This document shows positions 7,982-16,354 of a stretch of 64,000 bases of DNA, one piece after another (position 1 is the first letter of the stretch; every line of letters begins with the position of its first letter). The notes beneath the pieces were generated by a model. That model ran no database searches and had not been told where the DNA came from. It saw nothing but the letters and a program-made list of their open reading frames with translations. The stretch comes from Marinomonas polaris DSM 16579 (GTDB lineage Bacteria; Pseudomonadota; Gammaproteobacteria; Pseudomonadales; Marinomonadaceae). The position numbers and the translations under genes were made by a program. Location: NCBI RefSeq assembly GCF_900129155.1, contig NZ_FQVF01000010.1, positions 62,001-126,000 of the forward strand. The letters are read 5' to 3'.

Positions 7982-8671
7982 GTGAAAAAACGATTTAATT
8001 CGTTTTTTTCCTATCTAAGAAGCACCAAACGTATTGTTTGTGTGCTTCTTATCATGTGCTTTGTGCCGCATTGGTGGTTGTATGCTGATGTGTCAGATAA
8101 ATATCGAAAGTTAGCGAAACAAGCTGGCGTAGTCTATGGCGCGGGTGCAGAAAAGCGTATTTTAGCTTGGCGAAAGCTGATTGATGATTCTCGATCTTTA
8201 CCTATTGTTGATCAGCTTGCTCAAGTGAATAACTTTTTTAACCAGATGGATTTTGTCGACGACATGACCTTGTGGGGGAAAGAAGACTATTGGGCAACAC
8301 CCATTGAATTTTTAGGCATGCAAGCTGGAGACTGTGAAGACTTTACCATAGCCAAATACTTCACTCTCAGAGAGCTTGGTGTGCCAGATGAAAAGCTACG
8401 ACTTGTCTATGTAAAGGCGTTAAAGCTTAATCAGCATCATATGGTATTGGCGTATTATCATAAACCAACGTCCGTCCCTGTCTTGCTTGATAATCTTGAT
8501 AAAGAATTAAAACCCGCGTCAAAGCGCAATGATCTCTTGCCTATTTATTCGTTCAACGCAGAGAATTTGTGGCTTTCAAAAGAAAAAGGGCGCGGTGTAT
8601 TGGTAGGTGGCTCATCTAGATTGAGCTTGTGGACAGATTTAAATAATCGTTTTAATACGATGACAAACTAG
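7982..8671 (+). CDS. lapG: LapG-type periplasmic cysteine protease
   Basis: LapG cuts a surface adhesin near its N-terminus and so releases cells from a biofilm; LapD sequesters it when c-di-GMP is high. The 229-residue protein starts with a basic, then hydrophobic segment (residues 17-36) serving as signal or anchor. The transglutaminase-like triad is visible: Cys118 in AGDCEDF, His153 in QHHMVLAYY and Asp170 in VLLDNLD. The open frame extends upstream to 7856, but that part lies inside the DUF1244 gene and lacks a signal sequence, so GTG at 7982 is preferred; its ribosome-binding site is weak. lapD follows after 10 bp. Confidence 0.9.
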   Translation: MKKRFNSFFSYLRSTKRIVCVLLIMCFVPHWWLYADVSDKYRKLAKQAGVVYGAGAEKRILAWRKLIDDSRSLPIVDQLAQVNNFFNQMDFVDDMTLWGKEDYWATPIEFLGMQAGDCEDFTIAKYFTLRELGVPDEKLRLVYVKALKLNQHHMVLAYYHKPTSVPVLLDNLDKELKPASKRNDLLPIYSFNAENLWLSKEKGRGVLVGGSSRLSLWTDLNNRFNTMTN

Positions 8672-8681
8672 GAGAACTTGG

Positions 8682-10631
8682 ATGACGCTGTTCCGCCAAT
8701 TAATGATGACGATTATTGCCATATTCTCATTGATGCTAGCTGTTGTGATGGGCATTAATTTTAACACTACGAAAGGCTATTTGATCGGGCAATTGGAATC
8801 CACCACCCAAGACTCAGCAACATCCTTGAGTATGTCGGTATCCGATTTCATGGCGTTAGAAGACTATGCATCAGTGGAAAGTAGCATTAACGCTGTATTC
8901 GATAGCGGCTATTTTTCAGAAGTGCGCATTCATGTTTACGATACAGATAAAAATATTACCCGTTCCAATGAAACAAAAATAGACGGTGTACCAACCTGGT
9001 TTATTCAGCTAATTGATTTCAAGGTGCCAGTGGCCAAAGCGGTTATTTCAAATGGCTGGAGTGAGTTAGGGCAAGTTTATATTACGGGTAGTGCCGGGTA
9101 TGGCTACAATCAGCTTTGGCTCGCTTCACGGGATTTATTAGTGTCCTTTTTTGTGATTGGTGCAATCACTCTGGTTATTGGCAGTTTTGCGTTACGTTAT
9201 TTATTTCGACCTTTGGCTGAGCTTGAAAAACAAGCGGAAGCGATTCAGCAACGTCGTTTTATTAAAACCATTGCAGTGCCTAAAACACGAGAGCTAAAGT
9301 CTGTTGTTTTATCTATGAATCGAATGGCAGAGAAACTAGAAAAAGAGTTCGCTTCTGAAGTCGAAACGGCTCAATGGCTGCAAGCCAAAGCGTTTAAAGA
9401 TCCCGTTAGTGGATTAGGGAATCGACATTTTTTTGAAAGCCAGATGAAGTCACATTTTGCTGAAAGAGAGCGTGGTATTGATGGTCTGGTTCTGATTAGT
9501 TTGGCGGATTTGGGTAAGTTAAATAATGAGCGTGGTTATGAATCAGCGGATATGTTTATTCAGTCTGCGGCCGATATTTTAACCAAAAAAGTGTCAACAC
9601 TTTCTTCTTTCTCAACCTTAGCGCGTTTATCTGGCGCGGACTTTGTTTTGCTTATCCCTAATTTTGATCAAAGTCAGCTTATCAAAGTAGTTGATGAAAT
9701 TTTGGCAGAGCTAATGGAGTTGAATACGGCTAGCATTAGTTATTCTGCTGCGGTGGCCAATATTGGTGCAGTGACCATTGATGGATCGGTAGAGCGTTCA
9801 AGTGCCATGTCTCAAGCAGATGCGGCTCTGCGTGAGGCAAAACGAGAAGGTAGCAATACGAGTAAAGTGTTTGACCTTAATATGGGCCAAGATATGGCCA
9901 TTAGTAAAACTGCTTGGAAAGAAATATTAGAATCAGCAATACGGCATAAATCTTTCAAACTTAAAAAACAAAAAATTACAACTTTGGATGAAACGCCAAT
10001 TATTCTTCATGAAGAAGTCTTTATGGGCTTGGAGCATGCTGGGAAAGAGTATCATGCGGGGTATTTTATTGGTTTGGCTGAACTGTTTGATTTAGGTAGT
10101 CAAATAGACCAAGTCATTATTGGGCGAGTGATCGAACACATTAAATCGAGGCAGCTTACTGTTCCATTAACCGTAAATTTGTCAGCCTCTTCTTACGCTA
10201 AACCTGCTTTTATTACGTGGTTAGATAAAACATTGAGTAACCTTAATGCAGACGTAAAAAGTAAATTGATGTTTGAGATTTCGGAGCAGAGTGTTCTGGT
10301 TGAAGAGGCACAGGCGAATGAGTTGGCTCAGATGCTAAAAACACAGCGAGTGCAATTTGGGATTGATAATGTGGGCAAGCAGTTTTCTGCCTTTCAATAT
10401 TTACAAACTTTGATGCCGGATTATGTCAAAGTAGATTCTTCTTATACCCGAATGGCTGCAGGCAAAGAGTCTGAGTCTTTCTTCATGCACACTTTGTGTA
10501 AGATGTTTAATAGCTTAAACATTGAAGTGATTGCGACGGGGGTTGAAAGCGAAAAACAATGGATAGCATTGAAACGTTTTGATGTATCGGGCGGTCAAGG
10601 ATTTCTAATCGGTCGTGCACAAGATATGTAG
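8682..10631 (+). CDS. lapD: LapD-type inner-membrane c-di-GMP receptor
   Basis: LapD binds c-di-GMP in the cytosol and holds LapG in the periplasm. Seen in order in the 649 residues: transmembrane helix at about 6-26, periplasmic LapD/MoxY-type domain to about 148 with Trp126 in the GWSELG loop (the position that docks LapG in known LapDs), second helix at about 153-174, HAMP-like segment, GGDEF-type domain and EAL domain. Both enzymatic motifs are broken: GGDEF reads LSGADF near 316-321 and the EAL position reads EVF. That is expected for a receptor with no synthase or hydrolase activity. Start ATG follows AGGAGAA. Confidence 0.93.
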   Translation: MTLFRQLMMTIIAIFSLMLAVVMGINFNTTKGYLIGQLESTTQDSATSLSMSVSDFMALEDYASVESSINAVFDSGYFSEVRIHVYDTDKNITRSNETKIDGVPTWFIQLIDFKVPVAKAVISNGWSELGQVYITGSAGYGYNQLWLASRDLLVSFFVIGAITLVIGSFALRYLFRPLAELEKQAEAIQQRRFIKTIAVPKTRELKSVVLSMNRMAEKLEKEFASEVETAQWLQAKAFKDPVSGLGNRHFFESQMKSHFAERERGIDGLVLISLADLGKLNNERGYESADMFIQSAADILTKKVSTLSSFSTLARLSGADFVLLIPNFDQSQLIKVVDEILAELMELNTASISYSAAVANIGAVTIDGSVERSSAMSQADAALREAKREGSNTSKVFDLNMGQDMAISKTAWKEILESAIRHKSFKLKKQKITTLDETPIILHEEVFMGLEHAGKEYHAGYFIGLAELFDLGSQIDQVIIGRVIEHIKSRQLTVPLTVNLSASSYAKPAFITWLDKTLSNLNADVKSKLMFEISEQSVLVEEAQANELAQMLKTQRVQFGIDNVGKQFSAFQYLQTLMPDYVKVDSSYTRMAAGKESESFFMHTLCKMFNSLNIEVIATGVESEKQWIALKRFDVSGGQGFLIGRAQDM

Positions 10632-10671
10632 ATCGATGTCGCTATCTTGTTTCCTTAAAAATGAAGATACT

Positions 10672-11043
10672 TTAGATTAAAGCGTCTTCATCGTCTCCTT
10701 CGGCAATACCACTATCTGTCATTAAGCTTTCGTCGCTACTACTGTGTACGCCACGAACCCATTTTCTACCGAGTAATTTTTTCTGTGCCGCTAGGGGCAA
10801 TTCAGTAAATTGTATTAAGCGTTTTTCAGTTAGAAGGTCTACCAAATCTTCAAGTATTCGCATCATTTCACCGTCAGAACTAGCGAGTATTTCTTGGGTG
10901 CTAGTGCTTGCTGTAGTGAATTTTTTTTCCAATATGCTAGCAACTGTCGGATCATTTGGTGCTACGAGTAGTTTGTACTCATCTGATTGAGATGTGGCGA
11001 CATCAATAATTACACCATTCTCATTGACTTTTGCGTATAGCAT
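10672..11043 (-). CDS. Conserved small acidic protein of the lap neighbourhood
   Basis: A 123-residue protein. An ATG further upstream (11094) exists, but the ATG at 11043 has a good AGAAGGAAA ribosome-binding site and gives the usual N-terminus of this family (MLYAKVNENGVIIDV). The recognisable core is residues 66-100, MRILEDLVDLLTEKRLIQFTELP, then AAQKKLLGRKW; the C-terminus is strongly acidic (EGDDEDALI). Similar short proteins in pseudomonads are sometimes labelled tryptophan synthase beta-like, which has no support in the sequence. It is convergent with lapD and divergent from lapB. Function unknown. Confidence 0.7.
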   Translation of the reverse strand: MLYAKVNENGVIIDVATSQSDEYKLLVAPNDPTVASILEKKFTTASTSTQEILASSDGEMMRILEDLVDLLTEKRLIQFTELPLAAQKKLLGRKWVRGVHSSSDESLMTDSGIAEGDDEDALI

Positions 11044-11187
11044 GTTGATTTCCTTCTGTGTTTCAATTTGTAGTAAGGCATAAGTTCGCTTCACATATTA
11101 CTTAATAAACACTATTCTAGACCATAATTAATAAGCTATTTGTTTATAAAAAAACAGATTTTCGGTAGTTTTAGGAGAATATAGAGT

Positions 11188-13476
11188 ATGTCTGACTCTG
11201 GTCGTTCAGAACAGAACTCTTCGTCACCTTTAGAAAATGATTCGTATGAAGAAAATGAAGTTACAAATGAATCAGACGAAGGGAAGACGGATGCAGAAGT
11301 TGAAGATGGTTCTAAAGAAGATATTGATCAGTGGGATACACAAGGTGCTTCGTTAGAATACCCTAATCCTCTGTTAGATTGCTTAGTACTGTTAAGCAAA
11401 TACTTTCATAATCCTTATACTTCGGATGGTATTGCTTCAGGTTTACCTATTACCGACAATGCAATGACACCAGAACTTTTTCAGCGTGCGGCTAAGCGTA
11501 TTGGCATTAGTACTCGTTTTGTTAAACGACCTATCGCAAAAATCCCCAACATGGTCATGCCCGCGGTGTTGCTATTAAGGGATCAGCAAGCCTGTATTCT
11601 ACTTGAATTGGATAAAAAGCAAGGCACCGCAAAAATACTTCGTCCAGAATCTGGTGAGGGGGAAATTACTCTTCCTATCGATAAGCTTGCCGAGTCTTGT
11701 ACTGGTTATTGCTTCTTTGTTCGTCCTTTGTATCAATTTGATAAACGCTCTGAAAAAAGCGATGAAAAAGAAAGTAAAAAAGGGCATTGGTTCTGGGGAA
11801 CTATTTCTGGTTCTTGGCGAATTTATCGAGACGTGTTTATTGCGTCTTTATTAATCAATATCTTCGCTGTTGCTAGTCCTCTTTTTGTGATGAACGTCTA
11901 TGACCGAGTTGTGCCGAACAATGCATTTGATACACTCTGGGTGTTGGCCATCGGCGCTGCTGTCGTGTACTTATTTGATTTTTTATTGCGAACCTTGCGG
12001 GCTTATTTCATTGACATAGCTGGCAAAAAATCAGATATCTTGATATCGGCAGCTATCTTTTCCAGAGTAAATAATATCACCATGGCATCAAGGCCTAAGT
12101 CTGTTGGGGCTTTCGCCAAAAACCTACAAGAATTTGAAAGTATTCGAGACTTCATTACATCGGCGTCTATCACCACTTTGGTTGATATTCCTTTTATGTT
12201 TCTGATTATTGGTGTGATTTGGTTGATTGGTGGTCCTGTTGGCTATATTCCCATTGTAACCATTGCTCTGATCGTCCTTTATAGCATCATCATTCAAATC
12301 CCATTACGTCGCTCTATCGAAGAGGGTCAAAAAACGGCATCACAAAAAAATGCGGTTTTGATTGAGAGTTTGTATAACGCGGAAAGTGTGAAGCTCAATA
12401 ATGCTGAAGGCGTGATGCAGAAACAGTGGGAAAATGCTGTTGGTAACATTGCTGATTGGGGAGTCAAAACTCGTCAGTTGTCACAATCTTCTTCCTCTTT
12501 TGCGATGGTAGCTCAGCAGCTAACTACCGTTATTATTGTCATTGTTGGGGTGTATCAAATATCTGAAGGTAATATGAGTATGGGCGCTTTGGTTGCGTCT
12601 GTTATGTTGACTGGAAGGGCGCTTGGCCCTATGGCGCAAGTAGCTGGTTTAGCGACACGCTATAACCAAGCAAAATCTGCTTTTACATCTCTAAATGAAA
12701 TTATGTCTTCGCCAGTTGAAAACCCGGATGATGTCAAGTTTGTTCATCGCCCAGTGTTTAAGGGAGAATTTCAATTTGAAGCAGTTAACTTCGCTTATCC
12801 TGATCAAGAACAAGCCGCAGTTAGTGCTATTAATATTAATATTAAGCAAGGCGAAAAAGTCGCTATTATTGGCCGGATCGGCTCTGGTAAGTCGACCCTT
12901 GGTAAATTAATGACAGGGCTTTATACACCTGATAGCGGCGCTATAAGAATTGATGGCGTGGATCTGCGCCAAGTAAACCCAACCGATCTACGTCGGAATA
13001 TTGGTGCAGTTTCGCAAGATGTGAATTTATTCTATGGCTCGATAAAAGATAACATTGTGATGGGCGTTCCTTATATGGAAGACGATGCCATTATTCGTGC
13101 GGCAGATCTGTCCGGAGTATCTGAGTTTGCCAATCGTAAACCAAGCGGTTTAGACAGTATTGTTGGTGAACGTGGCGCCTTGTTATCTGGGGGGCAGCGT
13201 CAAAGTATTGCTATCGCAAGGGCACTACTTTTTGATCCACCAATTTTGATTTTGGATGAGCCGACAGCTTCGATGGATAACACCACAGAGTCTCGAATGA
13301 AGCGTCGCTTAATAGAAGGGGTGAAAGACAAAACCCTTATTTTGATTACACATAAGGCCTCTATGCTAGATATGGTCGATCGAATTATCGTTATGGATAA
13401 TGGTCGCTTGATTGCTGATGGTCCAAAAGCGCAAGTGCATGAAGCGCTTCGTCAAGGCAAGTTGAAGGTCAGTTAA
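11188..13476 (+). CDS. lapB: Type I secretion ABC transporter, LapB-like
   Basis: The ATPase/permease of a type I secretion system for RTX adhesins. The 762-residue protein has an acidic N-terminal extension (about 1-50), a C39-like domain (about 55-175) lacking the protease cysteine, six membrane helices (about 210-480), and an ABC domain. Walker A is GRIGSGKST near 562-570, the signature LLSGGQRQ near 665, Walker B ILILDEP right after, and the H-loop is LITHKAS. The inactive C39-like domain is typical of transporters whose substrate has a C-terminal signal. lapC follows after 2 bp. Start ATG at 11188 is preceded by TAGGAGAA. Confidence 0.92.
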   Translation: MSDSGRSEQNSSSPLENDSYEENEVTNESDEGKTDAEVEDGSKEDIDQWDTQGASLEYPNPLLDCLVLLSKYFHNPYTSDGIASGLPITDNAMTPELFQRAAKRIGISTRFVKRPIAKIPNMVMPAVLLLRDQQACILLELDKKQGTAKILRPESGEGEITLPIDKLAESCTGYCFFVRPLYQFDKRSEKSDEKESKKGHWFWGTISGSWRIYRDVFIASLLINIFAVASPLFVMNVYDRVVPNNAFDTLWVLAIGAAVVYLFDFLLRTLRAYFIDIAGKKSDILISAAIFSRVNNITMASRPKSVGAFAKNLQEFESIRDFITSASITTLVDIPFMFLIIGVIWLIGGPVGYIPIVTIALIVLYSIIIQIPLRRSIEEGQKTASQKNAVLIESLYNAESVKLNNAEGVMQKQWENAVGNIADWGVKTRQLSQSSSSFAMVAQQLTTVIIVIVGVYQISEGNMSMGALVASVMLTGRALGPMAQVAGLATRYNQAKSAFTSLNEIMSSPVENPDDVKFVHRPVFKGEFQFEAVNFAYPDQEQAAVSAININIKQGEKVAIIGRIGSGKSTLGKLMTGLYTPDSGAIRIDGVDLRQVNPTDLRRNIGAVSQDVNLFYGSIKDNIVMGVPYMEDDAIIRAADLSGVSEFANRKPSGLDSIVGERGALLSGGQRQSIAIARALLFDPPILILDEPTASMDNTTESRMKRRLIEGVKDKTLILITHKASMLDMVDRIIVMDNGRLIADGPKAQVHEALRQGKLKVS

Positions 13477-13478
13477 TA

Positions 13479-14810
13479 ATGAGTAATAAAAATTCGATTT
13501 CACAAGATGATTTAGAGTATCTGACAGACCGAAATGCGGCCTTGATGTTGAAAACACCACGTGGCGGTAGAATTATCATTTGGGTGATTTTTATTTTCGT
13601 GGCAGCGGCATTGGTGTGGGCTAATTATACGGCTTTAGATGAAGTTACTGTGGGCGAAGGGAAAGTTATTCCTTCTAGCCAAGTCCAGCAGATTCAAAAC
13701 CTTGAAGGTGGTATTTTAAAAGAAATTAATGCCAAAGTAGGTCAAGTGGTCGATAGTGGACAAGTGTTGATGACGATAGAAAATACTGAAGCCTTGTCAT
13801 CATTGCGTGAGCAGCAAGCCGAATCGATTAATTTAAAAGTTCGAGCGACTCGTTTACAGGCTGAATCTTATGGTCTGGAGCCTAAATTTGATCCGGAAAT
13901 CATGAAAGATTATCCGTTGGTTGTAAAGCGTGAACTTGATTTATATAACAACAGATTAGAGTCTTTACGGACTAACCAGGTTGGCTTTCAGCAGCAGATT
14001 GAGCAAAAGAAACAAGAAATAGTTGAGTTACAGGCAAAACTAGAAAATTTAAAACAGAGTTATGCTTTTTCGAAAGAAGAGCTGGCATTAACTCGACCTG
14101 CGTTTGAGCAAGGAGCCGTGTCTAGGGTTGAGTTATTGCAGCTCGAACGCCAAGTCAATCAGTTGCAAGGGGATTTGGAAGCAACTCAGTTAGCGATTCC
14201 TCGGGCGCGTTCAGCGCTGAAAGAAGCGCAAAGTAAACTATCCGAAGGTGAAGCGAAATTTAGGGCGGATGCCCAAGAAGACCTAACTGGAGTAAAAAGT
14301 AAATTAGATCAGTTACGTGAAAGTAATGTATCCCTTGAAGATAAAGTATCAAGAACACAGGTTCGTTCACCAGTAAAAGGTATCGTGAAACAGATTCAAA
14401 TTAATACGGTTGGCGGTGTCATCAAGCCCGGTATGAATTTGCTTGAAATTGTACCGTTTGAAGATTCATTGTTGATTGAGGCAAAAGTACGTCCTGAAAA
14501 TATTGGTTTTATTAAACCTGATTTGAGTGCCGTGGTTAAACTCTCCGCCTATGATTTTGCAATATTTGGTGGTTTGCATGGCATAGTTGAAAACATCAGT
14601 GCCGATACTATTCTTGATGAAGAGGGCAATAGCTTTTATTTGGTCAGGGTGAGGACTGATAAAAACTATTTAGGAACAGAGCAAGCCCCATTGCCCGTTA
14701 TTCCAGGCATGCAAGCGACAGTAGATATAATTACTGGTAAGAAAACCTTATTGGATTATTTGCTTAAGCCAATTTTAAAAGCAAAACAAAATGCGCTTCG
14801 TGAACGGTAA
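13479..14810 (+). CDS. lapC: Type I secretion membrane fusion protein, LapC-like (HlyD family)
   Basis: The periplasmic adaptor that links the LapB transporter to an outer-membrane TolC-like channel. The 443-residue protein has a short cytosolic N-terminus, one membrane helix at about 31-49, a first half lipoyl domain (about 60-100, with NLEGGILKEI), a long coiled-coil region (about 100-285, rich in Gln/Glu/Leu), the second half lipoyl segment (VRSPVKGIVKQIQINTVGG) and a beta-barrel domain to the end, including PGMQATVDIITGKKT. All are hallmarks of HlyD-type adaptors. No outer-membrane partner gene (lapE/tolC) is present in the window. Confidence 0.93.
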   Translation: MSNKNSISQDDLEYLTDRNAALMLKTPRGGRIIIWVIFIFVAAALVWANYTALDEVTVGEGKVIPSSQVQQIQNLEGGILKEINAKVGQVVDSGQVLMTIENTEALSSLREQQAESINLKVRATRLQAESYGLEPKFDPEIMKDYPLVVKRELDLYNNRLESLRTNQVGFQQQIEQKKQEIVELQAKLENLKQSYAFSKEELALTRPAFEQGAVSRVELLQLERQVNQLQGDLEATQLAIPRARSALKEAQSKLSEGEAKFRADAQEDLTGVKSKLDQLRESNVSLEDKVSRTQVRSPVKGIVKQIQINTVGGVIKPGMNLLEIVPFEDSLLIEAKVRPENIGFIKPDLSAVVKLSAYDFAIFGGLHGIVENISADTILDEEGNSFYLVRVRTDKNYLGTEQAPLPVIPGMQATVDIITGKKTLLDYLLKPILKAKQNALRER

Positions 14811-14914
14811 TTACAAAAAAGTTTTCAAGCTCAATGAACAGTTACAAATGTTAACAATACGTTATTATTTGCTGGTTAGAATGGTTCATCGCACTTAATA
14901 GGACGAGACTTATT

Positions 14915-15550
14915 TTGAAAACTTTGTGTTGGAATACAGATGACGCCGTATGGAAACATTGGAATCAAATAGTCAGTGTGGATTCCTTATTGGTACGAGC
15001 AGAGACATTTGAAGAGGTATATCAAACATTAGAAGCGGCATCGTCTAGCTTCACTTACTGCTTTATCTATTTAGAAGATAAATTTTTTTCTAAACAGGTT
15101 GAAGAAGTGGTTGCACTTTGTTCAGCCTTTCCAAAGCAAAAAGTTATCGTGTTTCCTAATCAATCAAGTCAAGCTGCCGCTTTAAGACTTTTTTCTGTTG
15201 GCGTTAGCGGGCAATGTGCTCCTTATATTGGTAAAGAGCAACTTTCTCTGGTGCTTTCGGTTGTTGACTCCGGTGAAATCTGGGGCGGAAAAGCATTTAT
15301 TCAACAGCTTATTATGCAATCTACCGCGCCCGCAGAGATTCACAACGATGAACTGGATGACTTGTCTGAACGTGAATTAGATGTTGCTCACAGTGTTTCG
15401 AAAGGCTTGTCTAATAAGCAAATCGCACTTGAAATGGGTATTACAGAGCGTACTGTAAAAGCGCATTTGACGTCTATTTTTAAGAAAACCAACACTAAAG
15501 ACCGCTTGGCTTTAGCTCTGCTTGCACAGACTCGATATGCTGTGCATTAA
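14915..15550 (+). CDS. LuxR-type DNA-binding regulator with degenerate receiver
   Basis: A 211-residue regulator. The last 65 residues form a LuxR/NarL helix-turn-helix (LSERELDVAHSVSKGLSNKQIA...RTVKAHLTSIFKK). The N-terminal 130 residues have receiver-like length, but no acidic triplet near the start and no phospho-accepting aspartate in the expected strand (FTYCFIYLED has an unusual context), so it is probably not phosphorylated. Start is TTG at 14915, 8 bp after GGACGAG; no ATG is available upstream. It follows lapC by 104 bp and may regulate the lap genes; that role is inferred from position only. Confidence 0.82.
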   Translation: MKTLCWNTDDAVWKHWNQIVSVDSLLVRAETFEEVYQTLEAASSSFTYCFIYLEDKFFSKQVEEVVALCSAFPKQKVIVFPNQSSQAAALRLFSVGVSGQCAPYIGKEQLSLVLSVVDSGEIWGGKAFIQQLIMQSTAPAEIHNDELDDLSERELDVAHSVSKGLSNKQIALEMGITERTVKAHLTSIFKKTNTKDRLALALLAQTRYAVH

Positions 15551-15631
15551 TTTGGTTCTTTATTAGCGCTAGCTTGCACTGCTTCAGTTCTTACCTATTA
15601 TTCGTGTGTTACTTTTTGGTTAATTACTCTT

Positions 15632-15657
15632 AAAAGGCTCTATTTAGAGCCTTTTTT
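15632..15657 (+). terminator. Intrinsic terminator after the LuxR-type gene
   Basis: AAAAGGCTCT, a short loop, then AGAGCCTTTTTT: a 10-bp stem ending in a T run. It separates the lap region from nasT. A TTG that opens a longer nasT frame lies at its edge, which argues against that longer start. Confidence 0.85.
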
Positions 15658-15748
15658 GCCTCTAATCTCCGGAAAAATAATGTGTCGAAATGGCGCATAT
15701 CTTGCATTTTATCTGAATGTGATTTTACGATTTTTAAGAGAATGCACC

Positions 15749-16354
15749 ATGCCTGCGCCCCCTGAAAAAGAATTAACCGTGATGCTTGTTGATAATGAGC
15801 CTGCGCGAGCAGCTATTGTAGAACAGGCCATGATTGACAGTGGTTATCGTGTTATTAGACGACTGGAAAATGCCAAAAACCTAACGGAAGCGGTAACGGA
15901 ATTTCAACCAGATATGGTAATTATTGATATCGAATCTCCTGATCGAGATATGTTGGAAAACATGTCGCGACTCACCAAAGACAATCCTCGTCCCATTGTT
16001 ATGTTTGCTGAAGAAGATGACTCCAGACATGTAGAAGCAGCTATTCGAGCGGGTGTCAGTGCCTATGTGGTTGATGGTGTTAACAGCGGTAGCGTGAAAG
16101 CGTTATTGCAAGTTGCGATTGCCCGGTTTAGAGAATTTCAGGCGCTAAGATCTGAATTGGAATCTGTAAAAAGTCAGCTTGAAGACCGTAAGCTGATAGA
16201 CAAAGCAAAAGGTTTGATAATGAAACATCAAAAATGTGATGAGCCCGCAGCCTATCAAGCGCTTCGGAAACTAGCGATGGATCGTAGTCAGCGAATGACT
16301 GACGTCGCTCGAAATATCATATCTGTGATGGAATTGATGGGAGGTTCAAAATGA
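15749..16354 (+). CDS. nasT: ANTAR-domain antitermination regulator NasT
   Basis: NasT is an RNA-binding response regulator that lets transcription pass leader terminators of nitrate assimilation operons when NasS has released it. The 201-residue protein has a receiver domain (about 8-125) with Asp15 and Asp60 (MVIIDIESPD), then a coiled linker, then the ANTAR domain (about 140-195: LEDRKLIDKAKGLIMKHQ...AYQALRKLAMDRSQRM). The frame is open back to 15656, but the upstream part covers the terminator; ATG at 15749 has AAGAGAA upstream and gives the usual N-terminus. nasS overlaps its stop (ATGA). Confidence 0.93.
   Translation: MPAPPEKELTVMLVDNEPARAAIVEQAMIDSGYRVIRRLENAKNLTEAVTEFQPDMVIIDIESPDRDMLENMSRLTKDNPRPIVMFAEEDDSRHVEAAIRAGVSAYVVDGVNSGSVKALLQVAIARFREFQALRSELESVKSQLEDRKLIDKAKGLIMKHQKCDEPAAYQALRKLAMDRSQRMTDVARNIISVMELMGGSK

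Noticed and set aside
11188..11720. The N-terminal C39 domain of LapB as an active leader peptidase.
   Set aside because: The catalytic Cys of the D-C-G-x-x-C motif is missing; the domain matches the inactive C39-like type of RTX exporters.
15656..15748. A longer NasT beginning at TTG 15656.
   Set aside because: That TTG lies in the T run of a terminator and the extra residues do not fit the family; ATG 15749 has a ribosome-binding site.
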